From NCBI GenBank assembly GCA_021811865.1, contig JAKAQB010000049.1, positions 1 through 28,137 on the forward strand: a stretch of 28,137 bases of DNA. Direction: 5' to 3'. The stretch is from Actinomycetes bacterium (GTDB lineage Bacteria; Actinomycetota; Acidimicrobiia; Acidimicrobiales; Palsa-688). Below are positions 1 through 7,637 of the stretch, piece by piece (the stretch's first letter is position 1; each line of letters begins with the position of its first letter). Under the pieces are notes generated by a model that worked only from the letters and a program-made list of their open reading frames with translations, had not been told where the DNA came from and did no database searches. Made by a program: the position numbers and the translations under genes.

Positions 1-2514
1 CGCCGCCCGGCGGAGGGCGTTCGGATCATCGGCGCCGAAGAGGCGCAGGCGGCGCTCGAGGCGGGCCAGGCGGCCGGTCGGCGGGCGGAGGACGAGTTGC
101 GCTTCGGCGACGTGCCGCCGGCTCCTTCCGGTCCCCGACCCGCCCACCGCTTCCCGCTGCCGGATTCGGTGGACCCGGCTGTCGCCGTGCCCCGTCCGCC
201 GGTGGCGCCGCTGTCCCAGACCAGCCCCCAGATCCGCGCCCCGCGGGCGGCTGACGCCGCCCGGGGCGCCGAGCGCCGGGCCGGCCAGTCCGGGGCCGGG
301 GCTGGCCGGGGCGAGGCCGAGGGGGACGAGGTTGACCAGCACGGGGCCGGCGGGAACGAGGCGGCGCTCGATCGGGCCGCTCCCGGCGAAGCGCCACGAG
401 GCGGTGCGCAACGACGCAGAGCACCACGCGGTGCGACAACCCGCGGCGGGACAACCCGCGGCGGGACAACCCGCGGCGGGACAGCACGCGGTGGGACGGC
501 ACGCGGTGGGACAGCGCGAGTCGACGCGCCGCACGGCGGGGTGGTGAGCAGCGAGGTGGTGAGCGGGGTGGTGAGCAGCGGCGGGGTGAGCGGGGTGGTG
601 AGCAGCGGCGGGGTGAGCGGCCCGGTGAGCCTCTTCGCGGAAGCCGAACCTACCGGGCGCGTTCGCGCCTTCGAGCCGCCCTCGGCCACCGACCCGACCG
701 CGTCCGCTCCGGCCGAACCCGCCGAACCCGCCGAACCCGCACCGCTCCCGCGCGCCGAGCCGCCCCCCGCCGGAGACCCGCTCGGCTCCGGGCTGCGATG
801 GGCGACGCCGGCCGGAGAAGGTGAGGGTGCCGGCGGGGACCGTGGTCGCTACGACAGCCGATGGACGCCGGCGGGCGGCCTCGACGACGACCCCAAGGGC
901 GACGACCTCGGTGGGGGCTACCCCCGAGACGACGATCCCGGGGATGCGTGGGCGGACCTGCCGGCGGCGGACGACCCGACGGCGGTCAACCTGCCGGTGG
1001 CGAGCCCGCCGGTGGTCGACCCGTCGGTCGAGCCTTCCTGGGACCGGGCGCTCCTGTGGCCCTCGCTCTGCGACGAGCCCTTCCCGGGCGCCGAGGACCC
1101 CGACGACGGCTCCGGCGGCGCAGACGCCCCCTGGCGGCCTCCGGCCACCGCAGCCGCCACCCGAGCGCGCATCCCCGCCCCGCCGCCCCCCGAAGAAGGC
1201 ATCACCGTCGTCGGCTCCACCGACATGCCACACTGGACCGACCCGCCGACCGGTGAGGTTCCGATAGCGATCGCCGACCTGGCTGGTGAGGATGAGGACA
1301 CCGGTAGCGGCGCCGGCGTGCGCTGGCGCAGCCCCCACGACGACTGGGAAGACAGCCCCGACGTCGAGGAGCTCGCCGGCGACGACGTACGGGTTGGGGC
1401 CATGCAGGACCGCAGCGAGGAGTCCGACATGTTCTCCTTCGACGAAGCCTTCGAGCGGCTGGAGGAGGAGCGCTCCGGATCACATCCGGTGGTGCCCTTC
1501 GACGACCTCGACGAGGACGAGCCGATCCGAATCGGCGGCCGGGGCGCTACCACCGCCCCAACCGCTACCACAGCCAGAGGTGCTGCCACCACCAAGAGCG
1601 CAGCCACCGCCACCATGGCGCGCCCCCCGGCAGGCACGCGCCGGCACCTCACGCCGGCCGCAGGCGGCCGGGCGCCCCTCGGCCGCTTCGACGACGATGG
1701 CGGCGCTCCCCAGGACCTTGCCAGCCGCGTCGCCGTCGGGGCCGGACTGGGTCTGCTGGCGATCGCCGCCTACGCGGTCGGCGCCAAGGCGCTCCTCGCC
1801 CTGGTGGCCATCGCCCTCGTAGCCGCCGCCGGCGAGACCTTCAGCATGCTGCGCCGCAGCAGCGGGTTCCGGCCCGCCACCCTGATCGGGCTCCTGGCCA
1901 CCATCGGGTTGGTCCTCGGAGCGTGGTGGAAGGGCATCGACGCCCTCCCGCTGGTGCTCGCCGTGACCTTGGCCGCCACCATGGTCTGGTACCTGCTCGG
2001 GGTCAGTGGTGCCCGACCACTGGCCAACGTGATGGCCACGCTCACGACCGTGGCGTGGGTGGGGCTGCTGGGGTCGTTCGGGGCGCTGCTGTTGCGGGCG
2101 CCGCACGGCAAGGGGTTGTTCTTCACCGCGCTGGTGACGGCCGTCCTCGCCGATGTGGTCGCCTTCTTCGGGGGCCGCGCGTTTGGGTCGCACCGCCTGG
2201 CGCCCCAGGTCAGTCCGGGCAAGACGGTCGAGGGCCTCGTGGCCGGTGCCGTCGCCGCCCTGGTGGTGGGGGCAGTGCTCGGCCACCTCATCCAGGGGTG
2301 GGGCGGCTTCAAGCACGGTGTCCTGCTCGGCGTGGTGGTGGCGGTGTTCGCGCCGATCGGCGACCTGTTCGAGTCGCTCATCAAGCGCGACCTCGACGTG
2401 AAGGACTCGGGCCACACCCTCGCCGGCCACGGCGGCCTGCTCGACCGGTTCGATTCCCTCCTGCTCGTGCTGCCGGCCTCCTACTACCTGGCCGTCGCCC
2501 TTCACCTTGCCTGA
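1..2514 (+). CDS. cdsA: Phosphatidate cytidylyltransferase, 5' end outside window
   Basis: CdsA makes CDP-diacylglycerol from phosphatidic acid and CTP in the membrane, the precursor of all phospholipid head groups. The frame is open from base 1, so the true start lies upstream; the TTG at 97 is not needed. The enzyme domain occupies only the last ~265 residues (from about 1720): several hydrophobic helices, then a VSPGKTVEG motif (about 2209-2235) and the C-terminal CDS signature SLIKRDLDVKDSG...HGGLLDRFD (about 2371-2454), with the Asp residues expected to bind metal. The ~570 residues before it are Ala/Pro/Gly/Asp-rich low complexity, including two short tandem arrays, and end in an acidic stretch. 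Family members are usually 260-300 residues, so this extension is exceptional. In the signature, LAGHGG has Ala where Pro or Gly is usual. The stop overlaps the dxr start by 8 bases. Family is certain; the role of the extension is unknown. Confidence 0.95.
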   Translation, partial: RRPAEGVRIIGAEEAQAALEAGQAAGRRAEDELRFGDVPPAPSGPRPAHRFPLPDSVDPAVAVPRPPVAPLSQTSPQIRAPRAADAARGAERRAGQSGAGAGRGEAEGDEVDQHGAGGNEAALDRAAPGEAPRGGAQRRRAPRGATTRGGTTRGGTTRGGTARGGTARGGTARVDAPHGGVVSSEVVSGVVSSGGVSGVVSSGGVSGPVSLFAEAEPTGRVRAFEPPSATDPTASAPAEPAEPAEPAPLPRAEPPPAGDPLGSGLRWATPAGEGEGAGGDRGRYDSRWTPAGGLDDDPKGDDLGGGYPRDDDPGDAWADLPAADDPTAVNLPVASPPVVDPSVEPSWDRALLWPSLCDEPFPGAEDPDDGSGGADAPWRPPATAAATRARIPAPPPPEEGITVVGSTDMPHWTDPPTGEVPIAIADLAGEDEDTGSGAGVRWRSPHDDWEDSPDVEELAGDDVRVGAMQDRSEESDMFSFDEAFERLEEERSGSHPVVPFDDLDEDEPIRIGGRGATTAPTATTARGAATTKSAATATMARPPAGTRRHLTPAAGGRAPLGRFDDDGGAPQDLASRVAVGAGLGLLAIAAYAVGAKALLALVAIALVAAAGETFSMLRRSSGFRPATLIGLLATIGLVLGAWWKGIDALPLVLAVTLAATMVWYLLGVSGARPLANVMATLTTVAWVGLLGSFGALLLRAPHGKGLFFTALVTAVLADVVAFFGGRAFGSHRLAPQVSPGKTVEGLVAGAVAALVVGAVLGHLIQGWGGFKHGVLLGVVVAVFAPIGDLFESLIKRDLDVKDSGHTLAGHGGLLDRFDSLLLVLPASYYLAVALHLA
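436..510 (+). repeat. 15-bp in-frame tandem repeat in cdsA (5 units)
   Basis: Five consecutive 15-bp units: three identical copies of acaacccgcggcggg, then two diverged copies (acagcacgcggtggg, acggcacgcggtggg). They encode Thr-Thr-Arg-Gly-Gly three times and Thr-Ala-Arg-Gly-Gly twice. The unit is a multiple of three, so copy changes keep the reading frame. Confidence 0.9.
541..621 (+). repeat. 27-bp in-frame tandem repeat in cdsA (3 units)
   Basis: Three 27-bp units encode VVSSEVVSG, VVSSGGVSG and VVSSGGVSG. It lies only 30 bp after the 15-bp array but has an unrelated unit, so two independent repeat expansions sit in the same disordered region of the protein. Confidence 0.88.
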
Positions 2515-3697
2515 CCAGACGACCGTCAGCCTCGTCGGCTCGACCGGTTCCATCGGTACGCAGGCCATCGACGTCATCGAGGCGGAGCCAGACCGCTACA
2601 GGGTGACCGCACTGGGAGCGGCCCGGTCCGTCCAGCTCCTCGCCCAACAGGCCCACCGCCTCCGCCCCGCCCGGGTCGCCCTCGCCGACCCGGGCGGGGC
2701 GGCGGAGCTCGCCCGGCTCGTGCCTGCGGGGACCGAGATCCTCGCGGGCGACGGCGCCCTCGAGGCCATCTCCGTCGACGCCGATGTCGTCCTCAACGCC
2801 GTGGTGGGCTTCGCCGGCCTGCCCGTGACCCTGGCAGCGCTGCGGGCCGGACGCCGCCTCGCCCTCGCCAACAAGGAGTCGCTGATCGCCGGCGGGCCGG
2901 TCGTGCAGGCGGCCCGGGCGACGCCGGGGGCGGAGATCGTCCCGGTCGACTCCGAGCACTGCGCCGTGCACCAGTGCCTGCGCTGCATTCTCGACGAAAG
3001 AGGGATCGGATCCCTGCCGAACCCTCCGCTGTCCCCTCTGCGCCGGGTGGTGCTCACGGCCAGCGGCGGTCCGTTCCGAGGCAGGTCCAGGGCCGAGCTG
3101 GCCGAGGTGACCGTCGCCGACGCCCTCGCCCACCCCACCTGGTCCATGGGGCCGAAGATCACGATCGACTCCTCCACGCTCATGAACAAGGGGTTGGAGG
3201 TCATCGAGGCCCACGAGCTCTTCGGCGTCGGCTACGACGACATCGATGTCGTCGTGCACCCGCAGTCGGTCGTGCACTCGATGATCGAGACGCGCGACGG
3301 GGCTACCATCGCCCAACTGTCGATGCCGGACATGCGACTGCCCATCGGCTATGCGCTGGCATACCCAGACCGGATATCCACCCCGTTCGGGGCGATCGAA
3401 TGGAGCGGCCTCAGCCGTTTGGAGTTCGAGCAGCCGGATCGGGAGGCCTTTCCATGCCTCGACCTCGCCTACCGAGCGGGCCGGGACGGTGGCAGCGCGC
3501 CCGCCTGCCTCAACGGTGCCAACGAGGTCGCCGTCGACGCCTTCCTGCAGGGGCGGATCCGCTGGGTCGACATCCCCGATGTCATCGCCGAAACGCTCGA
3601 CGCCCATGTCCCCACGGCGCCCGGTACCGTTGCGGACGTGCTCGACGCCGACCGCAGCGGGCGGGACCTGGCCCTCGCCGCCGTCGGGCGGCGGTGA
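2507..3697 (+). CDS. dxr: 1-deoxy-D-xylulose 5-phosphate reductoisomerase
   Basis: Dxr rearranges and reduces DXP to 2-C-methyl-D-erythritol 4-phosphate with NADPH, the committed step of the MEP isoprenoid pathway. It has 396 residues, the normal family length. Visible motifs: NADPH-binding GSTGSIG at 11-17, ANKES at 121-125, metal/substrate residues D148-S149-E150 in PVDSEH, TASGGPF at 184-190, and NKGLEVIEAHELF at 227-239 carrying E231, the counterpart of the E. coli metal-binding Glu. The only start upstream of the Rossmann motif is TTG at 2507, inside the end of cdsA (8-base overlap TTGCCTGA), so translation is probably coupled; no strong Shine-Dalgarno is seen. Its stop overlaps the protease start in GTGA. 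ispG, another MEP enzyme, lies two genes on. Confidence 0.97.
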   Translation: MPDQTTVSLVGSTGSIGTQAIDVIEAEPDRYRVTALGAARSVQLLAQQAHRLRPARVALADPGGAAELARLVPAGTEILAGDGALEAISVDADVVLNAVVGFAGLPVTLAALRAGRRLALANKESLIAGGPVVQAARATPGAEIVPVDSEHCAVHQCLRCILDERGIGSLPNPPLSPLRRVVLTASGGPFRGRSRAELAEVTVADALAHPTWSMGPKITIDSSTLMNKGLEVIEAHELFGVGYDDIDVVVHPQSVVHSMIETRDGATIAQLSMPDMRLPIGYALAYPDRISTPFGAIEWSGLSRLEFEQPDREAFPCLDLAYRAGRDGGSAPACLNGANEVAVDAFLQGRIRWVDIPDVIAETLDAHVPTAPGTVADVLDADRSGRDLALAAVGRR

Positions 3698-5055
3698 GCA
3701 GCGGCACCGCGAGCGGGCGCGGGCTGCGCACCGACCCGCTCGGCCTGGCACGCCACCACGACTGGGAGGAGCCCGCCGCGGAGGACCCGGGCGACACGCC
3801 CTCGTCGCGGCGCGCGCTCGCCCGCCTCGTGCTCGTCGTTGCCGCCGTCCTCGGTGCCGCCTACGCCGCCGGCGCCGGCATCGGCGAGACCGCCGTCCTC
3901 GTGCTGTGCCTGGTCGCCTGCATCGTGGCCCACGAGCTCGGCCACCTCATCACGGCCAAGTCGGCACGGATGAAGGTGACGGAGTTCTTCGTCGGCTTCG
4001 GGCCCCGCCTGTGGTCGGTCCGCAGAGGCGAGACCGAGTACGGCGTCAAGGCGCTGCCCCTCGGTGGTTACTGCCGGATAATCGGCATGAACAACCTCGA
4101 GGAGGTCGACGCCGCCGACGAGGCGCGCACCTACCGCCAGAAGCCGGTCTGGCGCCGGCTGTCGGTGGCCGTCGCCGGCTCGGTGATGCACTTCCTCATC
4201 GCCTTCGTGGTGCTCTTTGCCATGTTCGCCTTCACCGGCGACGTCTCCGGCTACCTGCCAACCCCTCCCGGCAACCCGATCACCGCCATCTACGGCCTCC
4301 AGGGCGGACCGAGCCCCGCCCAGGACGCCGGCTTCCACCTCGGCGACCGCATCGAGGCGATCAACGGCCGGCACTTCTCCACGTTCACGGCCATGCAGCA
4401 CTACATCCAGGCCCGGCCCGACCGCCGCCTCGCCGTCCTCGTCGACCGCCACGGGCACCTGCTCACGCTGCAGCCCCGGACCGTCAACCTCGAGCAGGTC
4501 GGGGTGAAGGGCCTCGGCCCCTCGGCGATCACGGTGCACAAGCCGACCGGGTTCATCGGCTTCAGCCTGTCACCCGTGGTTCACTCGTCGCTGGGAGCCT
4601 CCGTCGTCCACGCCGCCGGCGACTGGGCGCACATCTCGGGGGCGACACTGGCGGCCTTCGGCCGGCTCGTCACCTTGCACGGCATCCAGAGCTACTTCCA
4701 CATGCTCGCCAGCGCCAAGGCCGCCGCCAACCCCGGGCCGCACTCGGTCCGCTTCGAATCGCCTGTCGGCATCGTCGTCCTGCTGCACCGCGCCGCCGGC
4801 GCCGGCCTGGCGTGGGTCCTCTACCTGCTGGCGGCGATCAACCTGTCGCTCGGCATCTTCAACATGATCCCCCTGCTGCCCCTCGACGGCGGCCACGTGG
4901 TGATCGCCCTCTACGAGGGGGTACGCAGCCGGCGGGGGCACCCGTATCACGCCGACGTCGCCAAGCTGATGCCCGTGTTGTACCTGGCGATCGGCCTCAT
5001 CGCCTTCATCGGGCTCAGCGCCTTGTTCCTCGACCTGCGGCAGCTCGCCACCTGA
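3694..5055 (+). CDS. rseP: RseP/Rip1-type site-2 intramembrane metalloprotease
   Basis: An M50-family zinc protease that cleaves membrane-embedded substrates such as anti-sigma factors. It has 453 residues. A cytoplasmic, polar first 40 residues precede a transmembrane segment (~43-62). The active-site motif HELGH is at 80-84 in the next membrane segment, a PDZ domain spans about 198-262, and the second zinc-binding motif NMIPLLPLDGG is at 390-400 with D398 as the expected third ligand. The GTG start at 3694 overlaps the dxr stop by four bases (GTGA). The order dxr / this protease / ispG is the same as Mycobacterium tuberculosis dxr-rip1-gcpE. Its substrates cannot be told from the window: no anti-sigma factor gene is nearby. 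Confidence 0.95.
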   Translation: MSSGTASGRGLRTDPLGLARHHDWEEPAAEDPGDTPSSRRALARLVLVVAAVLGAAYAAGAGIGETAVLVLCLVACIVAHELGHLITAKSARMKVTEFFVGFGPRLWSVRRGETEYGVKALPLGGYCRIIGMNNLEEVDAADEARTYRQKPVWRRLSVAVAGSVMHFLIAFVVLFAMFAFTGDVSGYLPTPPGNPITAIYGLQGGPSPAQDAGFHLGDRIEAINGRHFSTFTAMQHYIQARPDRRLAVLVDRHGHLLTLQPRTVNLEQVGVKGLGPSAITVHKPTGFIGFSLSPVVHSSLGASVVHAAGDWAHISGATLAAFGRLVTLHGIQSYFHMLASAKAAANPGPHSVRFESPVGIVVLLHRAAGAGLAWVLYLLAAINLSLGIFNMIPLLPLDGGHVVIALYEGVRSRRGHPYHADVAKLMPVLYLAIGLIAFIGLSALFLDLRQLAT

Positions 5056-5065
5056 GCGGGGCGGG

Positions 5066-5134
5066 GAGCCGGCGTCACCGTACGCTGCGGTCCCTGGCCC
5101 CATGCTCCGCGTGCAGGAGCCCAACCGCCGGCTC
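5066..5134. promoter_or_regulatory. 9-bp inverted repeat between rseP and ispG
   Basis: GAGCCGGCG (5066-5074) and CGCCGGCTC (5126-5134) are perfect reverse complements separated by 51 bases, filling most of the 96-bp gap. The right arm ends 5 bases before the proposed ispG -10. It could be the end of the rseP transcript or an operator-like site. No T-run follows, so a simple intrinsic terminator is unlikely. Confidence 0.4.
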
Positions 5135-5139
5135 GGAAG

Positions 5140-5145
5140 TAGCCT
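5140..5145 (+). promoter_or_regulatory. Putative -10 (TAGCCT) of a leaderless ispG promoter
   Basis: TAGCCT fits TANNNT and ends 6 bases before the GTG start of ispG, so transcription would begin at or next to the start codon. No -35 resembling TTGACA is visible. The same spacing recurs at 18789, 26260 and 27024. Confidence 0.5.
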
Positions 5146-5151
5146 GCGGGC

Positions 5152-6396
5152 GTGAGCCTTCTCGCCTCCCGCTATCCCCGCCGCCCGACACGCCAGATCA
5201 TGGTCGGTTCCGTGCCGGTCGGAGGCGGCGCCCCCATCACCGTCCAGTCGATGACGATCACCAAGACCGCCGACGTCGAGGGCACCCTCGCCCAGATCTA
5301 CGCCTTGAAGGCCGCCGGCGCGGACATCGTGCGCTGCACCTGCAACGAGAAGGAGGCGGCCGAGGGCCTGGCACGGATAGTGCCCCGCAGCCCCGTGCCG
5401 ATCGTGGCCGACATCCACTTCCATGTCGAGATGGCCCTCGCCGCGCTGGAGGCGGGTGTGGACTGCCTCCGCCTCAACCCGGGCAACCTCCGCAAACCCG
5501 AGGAGATCAAGCTCGTTGCCCGGGAGTGCAAGGACCGGGGCGTGCCGGTACGGATCGGCGTCAACGCCGGCTCGCTCGATCCCCGCCTGTACAAGAAGTA
5601 CGGCGGGGCAACGCCGGAGGCGCTGGTCGACTCGGCGCGGAGCGAGCTCGGCCTGTTCGCCGAGGTCGACTTCGACAACGTGAAGATCTCGGTCAAGGCG
5701 TCCAATGTTCCTTTGATGATCGAGGCGTACCGTCAACTCTCCGAGGTGGTCGACCACCCGCTGCACCTCGGGGTGACCGAGGCGGGGCCGCCCCCGTCGG
5801 GGACGATCAAGGCCACGGCGGGGATCGCCACGCTGCTCGCCGAGGGGATCGGCGACACGATCCGCTACTCGCTCACCGCCGACCCCGTCGAGGAGGCGAA
5901 GGCGGGTCGGACGCTCCTGGAGGCGCTCGGGTTGCGGGAGCGTTCGTCGGTGGACCTGATCGCCTGCCCGGCGTGCGGGCGGGCGGAGATCGACGTCTAC
6001 AAGGTCGCCCAGGAGGCCCAAGCTGCTCTCGAGACGCGCGCCATCCCGCTGCAGGTCGCCGTGATGGGCTGCGTGGTCAACGGCCCCGGGGAGGCCCGCA
6101 GCGCCGACCTCGGCATAGCAGCGGGGCGCCACCGCGGGCACCTGTTCATCCAGGGCCAGATCGTGCGGGTGGTCCCCGAGGACGAGATGGTCACCGCCTT
6201 GGTGGAGGAGGCCGAGAAGCTCGTGAAGGAGGGCGTCGCCGCCCGGCTGGCGGCGGCGGACGAGGGCGCTGCCCTCGAGGCGGAGAGGGACCGGCGGGAG
6301 TTGCTCGACGCCAAGGGTGCCGACGCCAACCAGAGCGAGGCACGCGTCGAGCTCATCGAGCGGCGGCTGCGGGACGCCGCCGGCGGCGGCAGCTAG
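5152..6396 (+). CDS. ispG: 4-hydroxy-3-methylbut-2-en-1-yl diphosphate synthase (IspG/GcpE)
   Basis: IspG converts methylerythritol cyclodiphosphate to HMBPP, the penultimate MEP step, using a [4Fe-4S] cluster. It has 414 residues. The N-terminal TIM-barrel motifs are clear (VQSMT at 31-35, DIHF at 87-90, RLNPGN at 107-112, RIGVNAGSL at 134-142). The cluster ligands are C272 and C275 in CPAC, C307 in MGCVVNGPGE and E314. About 40-60 charged, helical residues follow the conserved domain, longer than usual (~370-390 residues in total for most bacteria). The GTG start at 5152 directly follows a TAGCCT box, suggesting a leaderless mRNA. Its stop TAG overlaps the stop of the convergent glycosyltransferase gene (shared CTAG). 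Confidence 0.97.
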   Translation: MSLLASRYPRRPTRQIMVGSVPVGGGAPITVQSMTITKTADVEGTLAQIYALKAAGADIVRCTCNEKEAAEGLARIVPRSPVPIVADIHFHVEMALAALEAGVDCLRLNPGNLRKPEEIKLVARECKDRGVPVRIGVNAGSLDPRLYKKYGGATPEALVDSARSELGLFAEVDFDNVKISVKASNVPLMIEAYRQLSEVVDHPLHLGVTEAGPPPSGTIKATAGIATLLAEGIGDTIRYSLTADPVEEAKAGRTLLEALGLRERSSVDLIACPACGRAEIDVYKVAQEAQAALETRAIPLQVAVMGCVVNGPGEARSADLGIAAGRHRGHLFIQGQIVRVVPEDEMVTALVEEAEKLVKEGVAARLAAADEGAALEAERDRRELLDAKGADANQSEARVELIERRLRDAAGGGS

Positions 6397-7598
6397 GGGG
6401 TGATGTCGCCAGCCTCGGGGGCCTGCACGAGCACCGTCATCTGGCGGACCGACTCCCGCAGGTCCCGGCCGTCGACCCAGGCCCGGCCGGCGTGCTCCAT
6501 GCGGGCGTAGAGGGCCTCGTCGGTGGCGAGCTGGCGAACGGCGTCGACCAGCCCGGGCACGTCGCCGGCCTCGAGGGCCAGGCTGCGGCGCACCATCTCC
6601 TCGGTGGAGGCCTTGCCGTGGCCGGCAAGGGGGCGGAAGGCGATCGTCGGGCGGGGTGTGCGAAGCGCCTCGAGGACAGTGACGCCGGCACCGTTGGTGA
6701 CCACCACGTCGCCGGCGGCCATCAGCTCGTGCATGTTGTCGACGTAGTCGAACACGACGAGCCGCTCCCGGGGCCGCCCGAGGGAGCGGAGGTGGGCGGC
6801 GAGCTCGGCGTTCTTGCCGCAGACGGCGAGCACCTGCATGGGCGGCTCGGCGTCCGAGAGGGAGCAGACCGCTTCCTCGATCCCACCGAGCCCCCACGCC
6901 CCGCCGGTCACGACCACGACGAAGGCGCCGGCGTCGAGGCCGAGGCGGCGGCGGGCGTCGTCCTTGCCGACGGTGCCGAACGTCGGGCGTACCGGCGGCG
7001 CCCCGATGAACATCCCTTCCTCGAAGCCGGGGGTGCGGGCATGCTCGGGTGCGGTGTCGTACATCACGTAGGTCTGGTCGATGCCCGGGTAGGTCCAGAG
7101 GGGGTGGACGTGGAAGGCAGGGATGTAGGTCACCATCGGGATCCGGACACCCCGTCGGTTCCGCAGCCAGTCGAGTGCCGCCGACCCGAACGGGTACGTC
7201 GAGATGATCAGATCGTCCGTCCTCGCGGCCACGAACGCCTCCAGCCGGCGCCCGAAGAACGACCCGATCGCCGACTTGGCCAGCGCTGCGAAGCGGTCGG
7301 ACTTGCACAGCCAGTCGTAGAACACCTCGTAGGTGAGCGGCACGACCTTCATCTGGAACCCGTAGCCCCAGCTGGCGGCCCGGGCGAAGGGGCGTCCCCA
7401 CAGCTCGAGGGTGTCGAAGCGCTCCACCTCGCAGCCGGGCCACACCTCGGCGATGGCCGAGGTGAGAGCCGCTGCGGCCGCGTTGTGCCCCTCACCCATC
7501 TCCGCCGAAAGGATGAGCACCCGGCCCGGGTACGGACCCTGCGAGGCTATGGGCGGGGCTTCTGCTCCCGGTACGATCTCGATCTCCCCGGTGCTCAT
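6393..7598 (-). CDS. MGDG-synthase/MurG-like glycosyltransferase (GT-B fold)
   Basis: The 401-residue protein begins with an MGDG-synthase-type N-terminal domain: VLILSAEMGEGHNAAAAAL (about 27-45) matches the glycine/histidine loop of diacylglycerol glycosyltransferases. The C-terminal nucleotide-sugar domain has VVVTGGAWGLGG, the motif DYVDNMHELMAAGDVV and TNGAGVTVLEAL (about 300-315), typical of GT28-like enzymes using UDP-sugars. It probably glycosylates a lipid acceptor at the inner membrane face; donor and acceptor cannot be read from sequence. The ATG at 7598 is the best start. The gene is convergent with ispG (4-base overlap of stops) and divergent from the DMT transporter across 39 bp, so both promoters are compressed there. 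Related families: processive diacylglycerol glucosyltransferase, UDP-GlcNAc transferases. Confidence 0.85.
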   Translation of the reverse strand: MSTGEIEIVPGAEAPPIASQGPYPGRVLILSAEMGEGHNAAAAALTSAIAEVWPGCEVERFDTLELWGRPFARAASWGYGFQMKVVPLTYEVFYDWLCKSDRFAALAKSAIGSFFGRRLEAFVAARTDDLIISTYPFGSAALDWLRNRRGVRIPMVTYIPAFHVHPLWTYPGIDQTYVMYDTAPEHARTPGFEEGMFIGAPPVRPTFGTVGKDDARRRLGLDAGAFVVVVTGGAWGLGGIEEAVCSLSDAEPPMQVLAVCGKNAELAAHLRSLGRPRERLVVFDYVDNMHELMAAGDVVVTNGAGVTVLEALRTPRPTIAFRPLAGHGKASTEEMVRRSLALEAGDVPGLVDAVRQLATDEALYARMEHAGRAWVDGRDLRESVRQMTVLVQAPEAGDITP

Positions 7599-7637
7599 GT
7601 CCTCGCTCTCCACTGATCCTGTGTCGCCTTTGCTGCC

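Noticed and set aside
2447..2459. GGTTCGATTCC resembling a tRNA T-loop
   Set aside because: It encodes the DRFDS part of the CdsA signature; no acceptor stem or anticodon arm can be formed around it.
4570..7443. Very long minus-strand open frame (957 codons) opposite rseP and ispG
   Set aside because: It is a shadow of high-GC coding sequence: Arg/Gly/Pro/Ala-rich, with no domain motifs, and opposite genes with clear catalytic motifs.
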